In this document: in pieces, positions 34,736-47,200 of the stretch
Numbering within the stretch: position 1 is the first letter of the stretch
Layout of the letters: every line of letters begins with the position of its first letter
Assembly (NCBI GenBank): GCA_051453625.1
Contig: JBOZIK010000001.1
Span: forward strand, 294,395,184 to 294,459,183
DNA length: 64,000 bases
Direction of reading: 5' to 3'
Source of the DNA: Welwitschia mirabilis
Taxonomy: Eukaryota; Gnetophyta; Gnetopsida; Welwitschiales
Position numbers and translations under genes: made by a program
The notes under the pieces: model-generated
What the model was told of the DNA's origin: nothing
What the model saw: the letters and a program-made list of their open reading frames with translations, nothing else
Database searches by the model: none

Positions 34736-35930
34736 CATGAAATCCTACATGGAATATGAGCGTCCTATTAATTAAAATACCATCACATTGGAAAAATAAG
34801 TATTATAAAATAATATGCATTTAATATAACATAACAAAGTTACAAAATACTATACACATCAAGTTACAAAAATAACACAGAGAACTAGTTATGCATGAAT
34901 ACATATGACAATAGAACAAAAATTCTATCTACAATAATATTAATACCATTATAAGAATTCTCGACACATCAATTATAATACAATGGTTATATGAAGTTAA
35001 AGTTGTTACAATCCATGTGTTAAATACTATGTTATAGATCCATCTATTTAGAAGGGTTTAAAAGCTAAAAAAAGTTATTTTATTAATAGAGAATTAAAAT
35101 AATGAACTAATCCACTATTACATAAGAAAATAATCTAATAGCACAAAGATATAGAGACTAGAAATAATAATAAGAAATAAAATAATAGTAAGAAATATTA
35201 TAACCACTATTACAAGAATTATATTCATTGCTTCACATTTATAGTATTTTTTCAGCTTACAGTCAATATTAATCTATCATAGGAATTTGCAAGTCTAGCA
35301 CAAGATACTAAATGTAACTTTGAAAATGAATCTTCTAAAATTTGTATAAAGTCATAAGTCCAATCCCATGTATTTTAAAAATGTTTACAAGAAAAGAAAA
35401 CATGCATAAAGTAATTTTTAACATTAGAAAAAGGACATTTTAGAGAAGCCAATCCTAATTATTGTAAACAAGCATTAATGGAAAAGACTTAATGAATTAA
35501 AAATTACAAGAAAGTATGAATGTTTGAAAATTTTGAACATTTATAAAAACTTTTTAGTATTTTCTTCCACAAATAAGAAGACGTAAAGATATTTCATGGT
35601 CTAGTAATAAAACTATAAAAGGTTTTCTTAAAGCTTCTTAAGAAATTTGCACTTTAAGTAAAGAATATGAACTCTTAACCTTATTAATTACATAAATAAA
35701 GAATTTAGCCATGATTTAAATGGATTGAGACATTTTTAGATAATAATAATGGTTCGAGAATTCTCTTTAAAAATGAATTAATCAAGGAAATATACCTCTT
35801 AGATGATGTTCCTTATGAAATATGAGTGTAATGTATTTTAATTTCATGACATTTAATTATTCATTTATTTGTATGTCATGTATTCCCTACATTATTATGT
35901 ATTTTATGTTTCATTACATATTGAAATAAG
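34736..35930. other. AT-rich DNA, no gene seen
   Basis: Strongly A/T-rich, no recognised coding or repeat feature. Confidence 0.5.
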
Positions 35931-36057
35931 AATCACTAATACAATATCCAAGATTAATTACCACAATGGTTAAGTTTCAACATACTAAACCCGAGATCTC
36001 AAGTTTAAACTTCTGCATTAGCAAGGATTTACCTTAAAAAAATCACTAATACAATAT
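35931..36057 (+). mobile_element. tRNA-derived SINE with perfect 17-bp target-site duplications
   Basis: The 17-mer AATCACTAATACAATAT occurs at 35931-35947 and again at 36041-36057. The 93 bases between them (35948-36040) look like the tRNA head of a plant SINE: an A-box-like TTACCACAATGGT (35957-35969, usual T-x-G-C-x-C-A-x-T-G-G) and, about 30 bases on, CCCGAGATCTC followed by a B-box-like AGTTTAAACTT (36002-36012, usual GGTTCGAATCC). It ends ACCTTAAAAA. SINEs are transcribed by RNA polymerase III and copied by a LINE; long target-site duplications are their mark. It is short, so either a 3'-truncated or a very compact family. Confidence 0.8.
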
Positions 36058-36187
36058 TAGTGAAACTACTTATTACATGGTATCTAGCCACAATTATATG
36101 TTATAGGTATTTGAGTACATTAAGAAGAGAGTGAAAATGAGAAGACCAAATAAGATGTAATAAACAATATTTGGATCGGGGGGTAAG

Positions 36188-36320
36188 GAAGGATGAGATG
36201 TTGAACTCAAATTTTAATAATCATACCTCCCCTTGAGGAGTATAACCACCATGATCTTCTAAAAAATGACTTTAATTATGCCTAAGGCCTTATAGTGTGT
36301 TAATTAGGTTATTCAAATGT
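36188..36320 (+). repeat. Dispersed repeat R, copy 3
   Basis: Best preserved copy: GGATGAGATGTTGAACTCAA, ATAATCATACCTCCCCTTGA, GGAGTATAACCACCATGATC and GCCTAAGGCCTTATAGTGTG, then TTAATTAGG. Confidence 0.75.
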
Positions 36321-36629
36321 TTCCTAAAAATATTGAAAACCTCTCATGAGCAAAATATTAAAAAGTTCGTTAAAATGTAGTGAAAGACATAAATATTTAA
36401 CTTTGAAAGGCTAGAAGAAATTATGGTATTATCTTCATTTGTAAAATTAAAGAAACAGATGTAATAGTTAATGTAAAATCAATATAAAATGGAAGAGACA
36501 AATCGAAAGATACACTTATATATTTTTAAATATTTATAAAATTAATAATCATGAGTTTACTAAGAATGGTTTAATCCTCTAACATATTATCCTTTTTACT
36601 CATTGTGAAATTTATGGTTTTTTTAGCCT

Positions 36630-38900
36630 TATATATTGTTTTAACTTTATAATTTACATTCTCCAAGTGCTTTAACACTTCATAAACCTTGTGCTTAATG
36701 GTTGGGATGTATTTTACAACTATAAACGTGTTATCATAATGTTCGTTTGCAACATGGATAATGATGTTAAAATTTTTACCTCTATCATTAAAGTTTTATT
36801 GTTTATTCCTATTAATAATAAATTGATTATCAGAATAAACTATAATTAGTTTAGTAATATTTAGGTCTATGTTATGGAGTAAAAATTCTAGACATCACAC
36901 TTTACTTATTACCTAATTCAAAGATCTAAATTTATCTTTAATGAATGATCTAGACATAGTTATTTGTTGCTTCCTCTTCCATAGGATTGGAAAATTTTTC
37001 ATATGAATAAGGAAATATGATTTGAATCTTTTTATTATGGAGTATCTTATCTAGTATCATCTCAAAAGGATTCTAAAATAATATTAGCTTTATGTATATT
37101 AATAGCCTTAATTTGTGATTTTTTCTTATTAATATTATTTTTGTTAATAATAAATGACCTAGTACACTTGCTTATATACTTTGATGCATATATTATAGGA
37201 TTAAAGCGCATTTTTGTAAGTTGTTCTTTAAATACTATTAGTATCTTATTAGCATATTCTATGTCAAATATATTACTTATCATATACAATAACCCACAAA
37301 TTGCTTATTTCTAAAGTATAGAATCCATCGACTTCCCTTTAATATCAAGTTTACATCCAAGATTAATAGGGGATATTCCTAAATGAAATGGTTTCATACA
37401 ACTAGATTTTCATAAATTATGTGACCTACTTATTCTATTCTAGACATATTACTTCATCCCTTTAAACAATCTTCATTTCCAAGTAATAATGTACTAGAGT
37501 AGTTTGGACAACTCAAATTCTATAAGTAACTGATCAGCTATGTCCTTTATTCATGACACATATGGTTCCATAACTAATAAGTCATTAACATAAAAGGCTA
37601 AAAACATAGTTTGTGTACTTAATTACTTGATTGAAAAATACATTAGAATTTAATGTAGTCTTTTTAAATCCAATTCCAAAAAGAAATTTATATAAAGAGT
37701 GATAACCAACCCTTAGAACTTATTTAGTTTGTGCAAGAATGCATTTAATTTTGCAACCAACATTGGTTTTTTTTGTCTTGACCTTCGATCCTAGGGAATT
37801 ACCATATAAATTTATTCTTCTATATTACCATACTAGAATGATGACATGACATCACTGTGAAATATCGTTTAATTCCACATGGATCCTATATCGATTAATA
37901 TTCTTATAGTTACCATTTTAATTATTAGTGAAAATTTTTTATTGTAATATATTATATTAATTATAAAANNNNNNNNNNNNNNNNNNNNNNNNNNNNNNNN
38001 NNNNNNNNNNNNNNNNNNNNNNNNNNNNNNNNNNNNNNNNNNNNNNNNNNNNNNNNNNNNNNNNNNNNNNNNNNNNNNNNNNNNNNNNNNNNNNNNNNNN
38101 NNNNNNNNNNNNNNNNNNNNNNNNNNNNNNNNNNNNNNNNNNNNNNNNNNNNNNNNNNNNNNNNNNNNNNNNNNNNNNNNNNNNNNNNNNNNNNNNNNNN
38201 NNNNNNNNNNNNNNNNNNNATGAACTTCTTTCTCCTTTTGATGACCCATTTAAATATTCTTATTGATATTCTTCCCTAAATATTTTAGTAATACCTTTAC
38301 TCATTTGGATACCTTACATTCTCCTTCATCTTCATTACCATTACAAGTTTCTTCTTAAGCATGTTTATCTATGTTTATTTCTTTTTTATGGAATTGCAAT
38401 CTTATATGAGATTGACCTCATTACTAGAGATGCCTCTTATGTTAAATTAATCCCTAATGTTTTCATCATCTTGAGATTTGTTTTGGTTATATCATAAATA
38501 TTGATTCTAGTTTTATTAGATGTTACATTTTGAGTTATAACTATGCTCTTCCAAATAGAATTCCATACTTTGTATGCATTTACATGTTTTGCATAAGTAA
38601 TGAGAATTTTAACATTTTTTTAAGCCTCGGATTTCAAGTTATCATGGATGTGATAATATGCTTCACATCCAAAAGTTCTAAGGTGCTTAGTTTCATGTTT
38701 AGAGTTGTTCCATACCTTTATTCACATATGGGATTTTAATACTATAGGAAATATCCCATATTCCTGATTACCTCTCTTTCCATCATTCTAACATCATTTT
38801 TGCGTGTTTAGGCATTCACCTTATTATCTCACATAAATTCCTATTCTTAAGAACTTAAGATAAATCTTTCATATTTATATAACTCCATTTTCAATATCAA
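36630..38900 (-). pseudogene. pol: Ty1/copia pol relic (integrase end, RT, RNase H)
   Basis: Read on the minus strand. Integrase C-terminal part near 38720-38560: KHLRTFGCEAYYHIHDNL, then HVNAYKVWNS, the usual H-L-R-V-F-G-C-x-A-Y block. A 251-N gap (37969-38219) covers the start of RT. RT C-terminal half near 37730-37330: VGYHSLYKFLFGIGFKKTTL, then LVHYYLEMKIV-RDEVICLE and a Y-V-T block (usual L-x-Y-F-L-G-x-E-V...I-x-L-x-Q-x-K-Y). RNase H end near 36850-36640: VYSDNQFIINRN and FIVVKYIP, matching the C-D-N-Q-S-A-I...V-K-I-x-T segment. The Y-V-D-D box is destroyed. LTRs of this copy were not found; higher coordinates to about 39.7 kb could hold its gag but nothing is clear. Confidence 0.75.
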
Positions 38901-40477
38901 AGGTTAGCGTTAGCATTAATGGATAGGGAAATATAATCTTTATAGGGACATCTTCAAACATATGATATTTTTTTTATTCTAATAGACAATGCTTCATTAC
39001 TTTTCTTATTTATTATTTTATCTTATGATTTTTATCCTTTAATTCTACATCAATTATGTGACTAAAGTTATTAATTATGTAATAAAAAGTACATTTTATT
39101 TCACACCATGTGAATAATATGCATCATTTGTTTTTATGTTTTTATGGTTCATCTTGATTTTTAATTTATAAAAATAAAAGAAAATACTCTTATCCCATGA
39201 AATTTAAATTAGAATGATAACTAATTCATTTTAAATTCTTAAAGATATTTCCAATTCATGTTGAATGTTTAAAATAACAAAAATTAAATATATTAAAAAG
39301 CTAAATCCTTATTATTATCAAAATAATGGTTTTTAATTTTCTCCTCTAAGGAGAGCTTATTAATATCCATATAATTCTTCATGGGATTATTGTTTACACA
39401 GCCATAATTATTTTATGCTTTATTGCCCTAGCTATTCTTCATATTCTACCTTTTGTTCTAACCTTTATTTTTGTAAGTGCTTCTTTTAGACTTTTTTTTA
39501 GGTCTTTATTCTTTCATTATTCGTCAAGTTATACCAATATTCCTTCATGGTATATCATTTTGCTATGTCTTGATAATTGATACATTAATTTTAATTTCTA
39601 TTCTTCCATCAGGATCATAAGAAAATTTTAAATCTTGTAATTTTTCAAATTTAAATCATAAATCAAGGAGTTAAAAGTATTTCAAGAAATGAACAAAGTA
39701 AATGATAATTAGAAAAAATTTCCTCTAAACTAATGGACATAATTGGTCACAAGACAAAAAATCAAGTAAGCGTAAACAAATAATACCATTACCATTTTCT
39801 AAACCCAAAATGATAGATCATTAAATTCCAAGGGTTTTATGAGCAAGTGATAGAATATCTACTATTAGATTTTGGATTTTATAAATGTAAATAAAAGAAC
39901 TTATATCATAAATTCTAATACCTAAAACATCACCCTAGTGAAATCCTAGCAAAACATATAAATAACTAAACTTTAATGAATAAATATAAAATAACATTTG
40001 AAATAGGATAATGCAATGTAAATAATCATAAATTCAAGAGTGATGGAAAATAAAATAAGATCTAGCATGGATCAAATTAAATAAACTATTAATATGAATA
40101 CTATAGTATACAGTAATCTAATACAAAGTATTACATTAATATTACTAAGCAAGTTACCATACAAAACAATTATTTTTGCATGTTAAGGAAGAAAGAAAAA
40201 AGGATTAAAACCTCATGATAAGATAAGCCCTCATTATATCCCCAAAAATCATAATAAGAGTAATAGAAAAGATGAGAACTAGAATTCCAATGAAGAATTC
40301 AATAATAAGGAATGAATTCCAAGATGGAGATATGAGATGCCTTAATCCATGAGGTACATTATGTGTATATAGTTTTAGGGTTGTAACTTAATCTTCAGTT
40401 TCAATTATTTAATAGTTTGAAATGCATTGAATCTATGTAAAATGATATTTATTACCCAATAACTTAAATGATATGAA
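38901..40477. other. AT-rich DNA, no gene seen
   Basis: No recognised gene. A minus-strand stretch near 39650-39350 gives a charged, broken reading that could be a decayed gag or nothing. Confidence 0.45.
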
Positions 40478-40482
40478 TCCTT

Positions 40483-40642
40483 TATTAAGGCTTGTAATGC
40501 ACACCATGATTACATGCTTGAAGGAGTGTGTAAACCTTAATCAAATTCTAATGGTGTGCTTTCCTTTAGAGAAGGAGAAATAAAATTATCATTTTGGAAA
40601 AAAAAAAACTTACTAATGTTTTTGTTCATTTAATTCTCAACA
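40483..40642 (+). repeat. 5' LTR of 40-52 kb copia element
   Basis: Starts TATTAAGGCTTGTAATGCAC (TG decayed to TA) and ends ATTCTCAACA. It aligns over its whole length with 52274-52452, sharing AAGGCTTGTAA, GGAGAAATA, TTTTCATTTTGG-like and ATTCTCAACA words. Confidence 0.88.
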
Positions 40643-40644
40643 AC

Positions 40645-40661
40645 TGGTATCAAAGCTCAGG
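40645..40661 (+). promoter_or_regulatory. Primer-binding site, Met-tRNA type
   Basis: TGGTATCAAAGCTCAGG, 2 bases after the LTR; one G-to-A change from the common TGGTATCAGAGCTCAGG. Confidence 0.92.
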
Positions 40662-42345
40662 CTAGGATTGTTGAGTCTTTTGGAAAGCTTACATGCCCCT
40701 TGCATGTCTATGCACGCTCTTTATAATACCCAAAGTTTTAAATCCATGTTAATGAAACAATTTTATCCATTAGTTAGGAGATAATTCAATGGTTGGATCC
40801 AACCATGTTGTAAAACAAAGAAATTCAAGTTGTTATTACTAATTATTTTCATTATACTCACCTAGTAGACCATTTTGTCTAGATTATTCATGTTTGATTT
40901 CTCTTAAAAGTATTAGATATTTATAGGTCAAAAGCCCTAAAACATCATTGTTAATATCATAAGTTAAATTAAAAGGAACTCTTTAAAAGCATGTAATGGT
41001 ATCATGCAATTCTTATATGGCATGTTAGTAACACACGCCCTTTTCACATGAAGCTCTACTGTAAACGCTTAAATTAAAAGAGATCCGATTGAAATCTTTC
41101 ATGCATTTTTCTTAGGAATTCTTTAAAAATGTAGAAGGTTTTTTGTTTTTAGCTTATCTAAAGAATGTTGAACTGCATTGGGATGCATGTCATTCATTAA
41201 GAAATGTGGTATGGAGTAGTGAGGATTGATGCCTTTTTGAAGAATGTGAAGGCCATAATTCCAAGAGAAGACTACATTACTCTCTGCATTGGTATGTATG
41301 TGGTATGAGATGATGTATAATGAAAGGAGCTACAAAAAAGGGAACTTCACTAAGAATTATTGATTTTTTTCAACTTTTCTTACTTTTGAAATGATGCAAG
41401 ATAGAGAAAAAAGAAGAAGAGGAAGATGTAGATATTCTACTCAATTTACACCTTATGCATTCGCTAAAATTTTCTTTTAAGAATTATCTCTTTTGTCTTT
41501 CATGTCTATAATGATTCAAATCTTGATGAGTAATGACCACAAGAATTTTATGAGTTAATATACTAGGTTCTATTTTATTGTTCTGTATTAGGTGTTTGTA
41601 TTAGATTTAGTGGCAGTATTGGCTCAATGTTTTTATTTCTTTTAAAAGGAAGGAAGATTTTGGATTATATGTTCAATATTTAAAGCTTTTGATATTTGAT
41701 TTGATAGCAGTTCTACATTTGTTAACTTTTGATAATTTCAGTTAGTATCCAATCTCTAAAGCTAAAAACCAGTTTGCATCCATCTCAAAGAAATAATGCA
41801 GATCAAAATCAATGGATATTTCTTAATAAGTGTGTTTAATCTATCAATTTCTTTGTTTATCATTAATATAGCATGTTTATGTATAAGATATTTGTTTTTT
41901 TAAAGATTGTTAGCATATATCTATTTATTTCTGTGCTATGTTGGATCATATCATTTTGGATGTGTATGAGGTGATGCATGATTTGCATTTTGGATATTTT
42001 TGATGATGGTTTTCTAATAATATAATGAGTTTCCTTCTTGAGATGAATTCTATGTGGTTATAATTCCTATTGTATATCGTTTTAACATCTCACCCTAAAT
42101 TAAAGTGTAGGAATGATCTGAGAATGCATATTTTAATTTCACAAATAAACTTAAGTAGATGCACATGTTGATTAATTTCAAAGATACATCAACATCCTTT
42201 GATGATTTCTAGCAACTTATTCCCCAAAAATAAGACGCTACTGAATCCAAACAATTTTTAGAAACATGTTGAGTTCTTTTTTAAACTTTTATTAGGGGTG
42301 CATTTTAGTGAAGTAGTAAAATGTCCTTATCACTGTGTTTGCATT

Positions 42346-42475
42346 GAGTAAACATCTATGTAGTTTTAATATTAATTTATCTTATTCTTTTTTGTTTTCT
42401 TGAACTGCTAGAGTAAACATCTATGTAGGCTTTATATTAATTTATCTTATTCTCTTTTCACGCACTATTTTGTTA
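42346..42475. repeat. 65-bp tandem duplication
   Basis: GAGTAAACATCTATGTAG followed by TTAATTTATCTTATTCT begins at 42346 and again at 42411. Confidence 0.85.
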
Positions 42476-43904
42476 AAAATTACATGAATTTTTAATAGAA
42501 TTTTAGGGGTTATGATAATATTTACTAGGAAACATCAATAGAATCTATTAGAAAAAATCATCCTATAAATATCCATTTCAATGTTTTTCTTTTAAAACAC
42601 TATATCCAAATATCTCTACTCAAGCATATCCAAAGGCAAACACACAGAGGTCATTTTGATTTTTGAATCTATACTAAACTAGTTTATATAGAAGTGTTCT
42701 TAAAAAAAAAGGAGAAAAAAGTCAAAAGGTAAAAAAAAGGATAAAAGATAAAATAGGAAAATATACAAGTAAGTAAGATTAAGGTAAACAAGGATAGAAA
42801 AAGCACAAGTATAATAAGGATATAAAAGTAACATCTAGAGAAGGAAGTAAGTAAAGTAAAAATGATCAAAGAGTAAATTATGAAATAGAGACGATAAANN
42901 NNNNNNNNGGAGGGGGAGGAAGAGAGAGAAAAAGAGATACATACATATAGAAATAAGAGTAATAATAAAGAAAAGATGTAATGAAATATAAAAAGGAATA
43001 AGGAAGGGATAAGGAATCATGTAGAAAATTACATAAGTTATTTTCTAGTGTTTTGGTGTATTTATAATTAAAATACAGAATTTTCTTTACAACAATTATT
43101 ATTTAAAATATATTGGCCCTTGGTACCTACCAAAATTTAAATTTATAGAATTTTTTAAATCATGTTCAAAAGTTAATTTACATGCTACTATTAATATTTT
43201 ATTTTATAGTTTATATTGGACCATATTATGTTAAATCATTTCTTAGCCACTATTGACCTATTATATTGGTTTAAAATATACTTATTCTAACATGTGATAG
43301 GATGTTAGTCAACATCTCTATTTAGTAAATTTATAAATATAAGAATGTCCATTTATATTATAAGACAAAAATAGAATTAAGTACAACTAGCAAAACATCA
43401 TAAAAACATCAAAAGATATACAATTTTATAAAGAACTAAGCACACTATAAGAAAATGGTTGATATGATATATATGGATGTTATAACGCTAGCACCAGTTA
43501 CTTTATATTATAGTATGTCCTCAATGTAGTGGTATTTTATGCACTCATTAATTGGGCAACAATAGAGAAATAAAAACCAAAGGTACTACAAAGCTATAAT
43601 GGCATTAATATTAGTTATTATGATAAATTAATATGGGTTTATTATATGGTTCCAAATTTATGAGTAAGCCTTAGAGTAAAGATATATAGTGAGGGCTCTT
43701 ATACATAATATAAACTTATTTAATTATTTAAATAAGGTGGTTAACATTAGTATCATATATATATATATATAAAATAAGTTACATAGGTATAGTCTAATTG
43801 TTATTGTTACATTTTCAAACATATGTATTATATTACATAATACATATGCATGACATTACATATATACTATATTATATTATTTGCGTAATATTATATTATG
43901 TTGT

Positions 43905-43905
43905 G

Positions 43906-43941
<36 letters not shown>
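43905..43941. repeat. (AT)n microsatellite
   Basis: A clean AT run; a shorter one lies at 43755-43772. Confidence 0.9.
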
Positions 43942-43944
<3 letters not shown>

Positions 43945-43981
43945 AAGGGGATAAATGTTTAATTATTCTCTTGAAATGTAT

Positions 43982-44110
43982 TGGAGGATGAAAAGAATGT
44001 CAAACCCAACATTTTAGTAATTGTACCTTCCCTTTAAAGTACAACTACCATGACCTCCTCAATAAAGAATGAGTAACCACTAGTTAGACCATCACAATGT
44101 TCATGTTCTT
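43982..44110 (+). repeat. Dispersed repeat R, copy 4
   Basis: Reads GGAGGATGAAAAGAATGTCA, TTTTAGTAATTGTACCTTCC and AAAGTACAACTACCATGACC, then AATGAGTAACC. It follows directly on an AT microsatellite. Confidence 0.7.
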
Positions 44111-44123
44111 ATGCTTAAACATG

Positions 44124-44279
44124 TTTTAATTTTAAGAGTTAAAAGTATGATNNNNNNNNNNNNNNNNNNNNNNNNNNNNNNNNNNNNNNNNNNNNNNNNN
44201 NNNNNNNNNNNNNNNNNNNNNNNNNNNNNNNNNNNNNNNNNNNNNNNNNNNTTTTACTTTTAAGAGTTAAAAGTATGAT
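44124..44279. other. 100-N gap flanked by a 28-bp duplicate
   Basis: The 28 bases before the gap (44124-44151) recur after it (44252-44279) with one mismatch (TTTTAATTTTAAG / TTTTACTTTTAAG). Same pattern as the gaps at 10670 and 21139. Confidence 0.85.
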
Positions 44280-47200
44280 ATATTATACAAATTTGGTTAT
44301 GTATAATATGTTTATGATGTTATACTTATGTTGGAAAAATATGCATTATTAATGTTACATGTATAATTATATAAAATGGAATAGTTTAACTTATTAAACT
44401 AGAAAAAAGATGATTACAGCATAGGGCATAATTTGGTTGAATTCCTTTTTATTATTTTATTAGCATTGTATGTATTTTAATTTATAGACTCATGTTAGCA
44501 TTATAAAAGAAATAGTTATGATTTTCCCCTACTATATTGGTATATGTTTTTATGATTTAATGTAATTACATTATGCATTTATAGTTATACAATGATGTGG
44601 GTTTAGCACATTCCTTAATAATTATGGTTACTTCTCATATGCCTTAATGCACTCTAGGTATGTATCCTTAAATGTATTTTCTTATATGTTCATGCATAAG
44701 AATTAAATATCTTAAGTAGTTATTAGTTATCTTGTACACAAAATTATATAATACTAGTGATTTTCCTATGATGCTAGTTGAAATAGTTAAGCATTTAATT
44801 ATCTTTATTTGTCATTTAAATTTATTTTTCTTAGGTTGTTGAGATTAGTGATTTAATTAATGATATATGGGCTAATTCCTTTTCGTATTCCATATATTTA
44901 TTTATTATTATATTGATTATATTATATTATAAAAGGAGTAGCCATAAGATACCTTGCCAAAATGGCATGTGTGTATGTATGTGTGTGTGTTAATTGTATT
45001 TATGCATGGGTTTACTATAATGACATTTTATTATGATACTTTAGTCCCATTATCTCTTCCTGAGATTTTGGGGAGAATAAAGAGGTCTTTTATGCTTGGT
45101 GATTAAAGTGCTAATGAATATTTTTGTCAAGTGACCAGTGGGTTCATTATATATATAGGTACCCATATATAATTTATATTAATATACATATGTATTTTCA
45201 TCATTCATGCATTAGAATTCTTTATTAGATATAGATGTTATAACCTTGAGAGTTGTTGACTGACTACCTCCTATATTTTTACATATAACTACTATGCATA
45301 TGTATATATATTTGTGTATGATATATCTTGGTATTGTTTTGATTTTACTTAGCACCATACTCTTCTTTTGATTAAGTCTCATATTGAATTCTTGCATTAT
45401 TCTCTAATTGTTTCATGCATATATTTTCCCACATGCCCACTACTGCGAAGCACCTTGATCTATCATATGTTCATGCATAGTAATGGAGATGAAAATGAGG
45501 TCCAAGATAGAATTGTGTGTTGTTTGAACTCCTCTAGATGAGTATATATAAGTTTGGTTTATTAGTGGTTGGTGTAATTAACCACTTGACTACAACTTAC
45601 ATACTTCTTTTATGTGTTCCTAATCAATATTTCTAAATATCCTTAAGATTGGATGTGGTGTTGGTTAGGTGAACTATCATCATATAGTTGCAATGTAATT
45701 GATCCACTGCAATAACTAATCATGTAATGTAATTTAATTAAAAAAAATTATTCTTTTCAAGTGCAACTCAAGGCTGGATTGCAACACTCTTACATATGGT
45801 TATTTTGTAGTTCTACTAAATCTATTTGTTAAATCTAAAGTTTGCAATTGTTTTTATGGTTTTGTGGTTTTGCATGTCATTTTCCTTTATTAGGTTCTTT
45901 ACTAGTTTTATATCTTTATAGCGTGTTACTTTCCTCCTACATGCATCATTTTTTTTCAGGAACAACATTTCTAAAGCCTAGAATAATCTACTTTGCTATG
46001 TCTAGTATTTGTGGGTTTTATGTTTTTTTCATTTTTCTTTTTTTTCTTTTTTTCATTTTTTCTCCTTAGAAATGGGACTAGTAAATAGAAAGAAAAGCTT
46101 AGGGAGATATATCTTCCTCTGTAAGGTGAAAGTATAAAAATATTGAAAGGAGAACACAAGCATCTGCTCCTTCTGGACACTAAAGTCACTTGGACTCCCA
46201 TCAAGATCCTCTATCTTTAAGTTTGAGCATTTTATAAATAGCGATGAACACATCACTTAGTATCATGATGCTTATTATTAGAGCCCCTTATGTAGCCTTT
46301 TCAATGTGGTGGCTTTGATAATGGCTTTACTAATTTAGTGCTTTCTAGCTATGTGAGTTTAAGTGAAAATTACTATTGATGTCCCATGCCTTCCTTTGTC
46401 TTTCTTATGTTTACTATGCTTTATAATCAAATTCAAAGTAGCTTTTGTAGCCTAGACATATTGATCATTGGCAAGAACTTGTCCTCCTTGAGGTGGCCCT
46501 ATTGTTGCTTCCTTTGATTTTTGCCAAGTGTTCTTTTAACCTCCACTACTAGTGATTTTATCCCATTGACACTATAGTATGGTTAAAAAAACTTTTTGAT
46601 TCCTCTATTAGAACATTGCCAGAGAATAATAATACAACAATAAAAGCATGCTACTACATTTTACTTTTGGTCTACTACACTTTTTCTTTTGTTTGTATAT
46701 TTTACTTTTATTGAGCATCAATTCCATAGATGCATAGACTGTGGTTGGACCACTAGCACTACTTAAGGTGCTACCCAAGCTATGCATTTTGAGAAAAAAG
46801 ATAACAATTTTTTGTTTTAATTTGTAGAGATTTTATCTTTAAGCCACATTTTCAAGCATTGTAACAAGCTATGTCAAGCACAATGAAAGTGTAGCAGTTC
46901 CTCATGTATGTTTATCTCTTCAAATAATTTTGAGTGCTTTTGAAGCTTGATTTCCATTTTTTACTTTACTTAGGATTTTTATTCTATTTGTGATTGGGTC
47001 TATGTTGGATCTATGTGACATCTTTTAGTTTCATAAAAAAAAGAGTCCTCTTTGATGTTTTCTTAATAGAAAAGGAAAATCTTGTGGGCTAAAGCACACA
47101 AGCTCTTCTATCCTTAAAATAACTATGCTCAAAGAAGTCCATCTTCATTGCACAAAATGCTGCAAATCATATTGGTGAATACTAGAAGACAAATAGATTA

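Noticed and set aside
45842-46256. Overlapping frames on both strands, 61-77 codons
   Set aside because: Hydrophobic T-rich and Lys-rich A-rich readings of low-complexity DNA; no family pattern.
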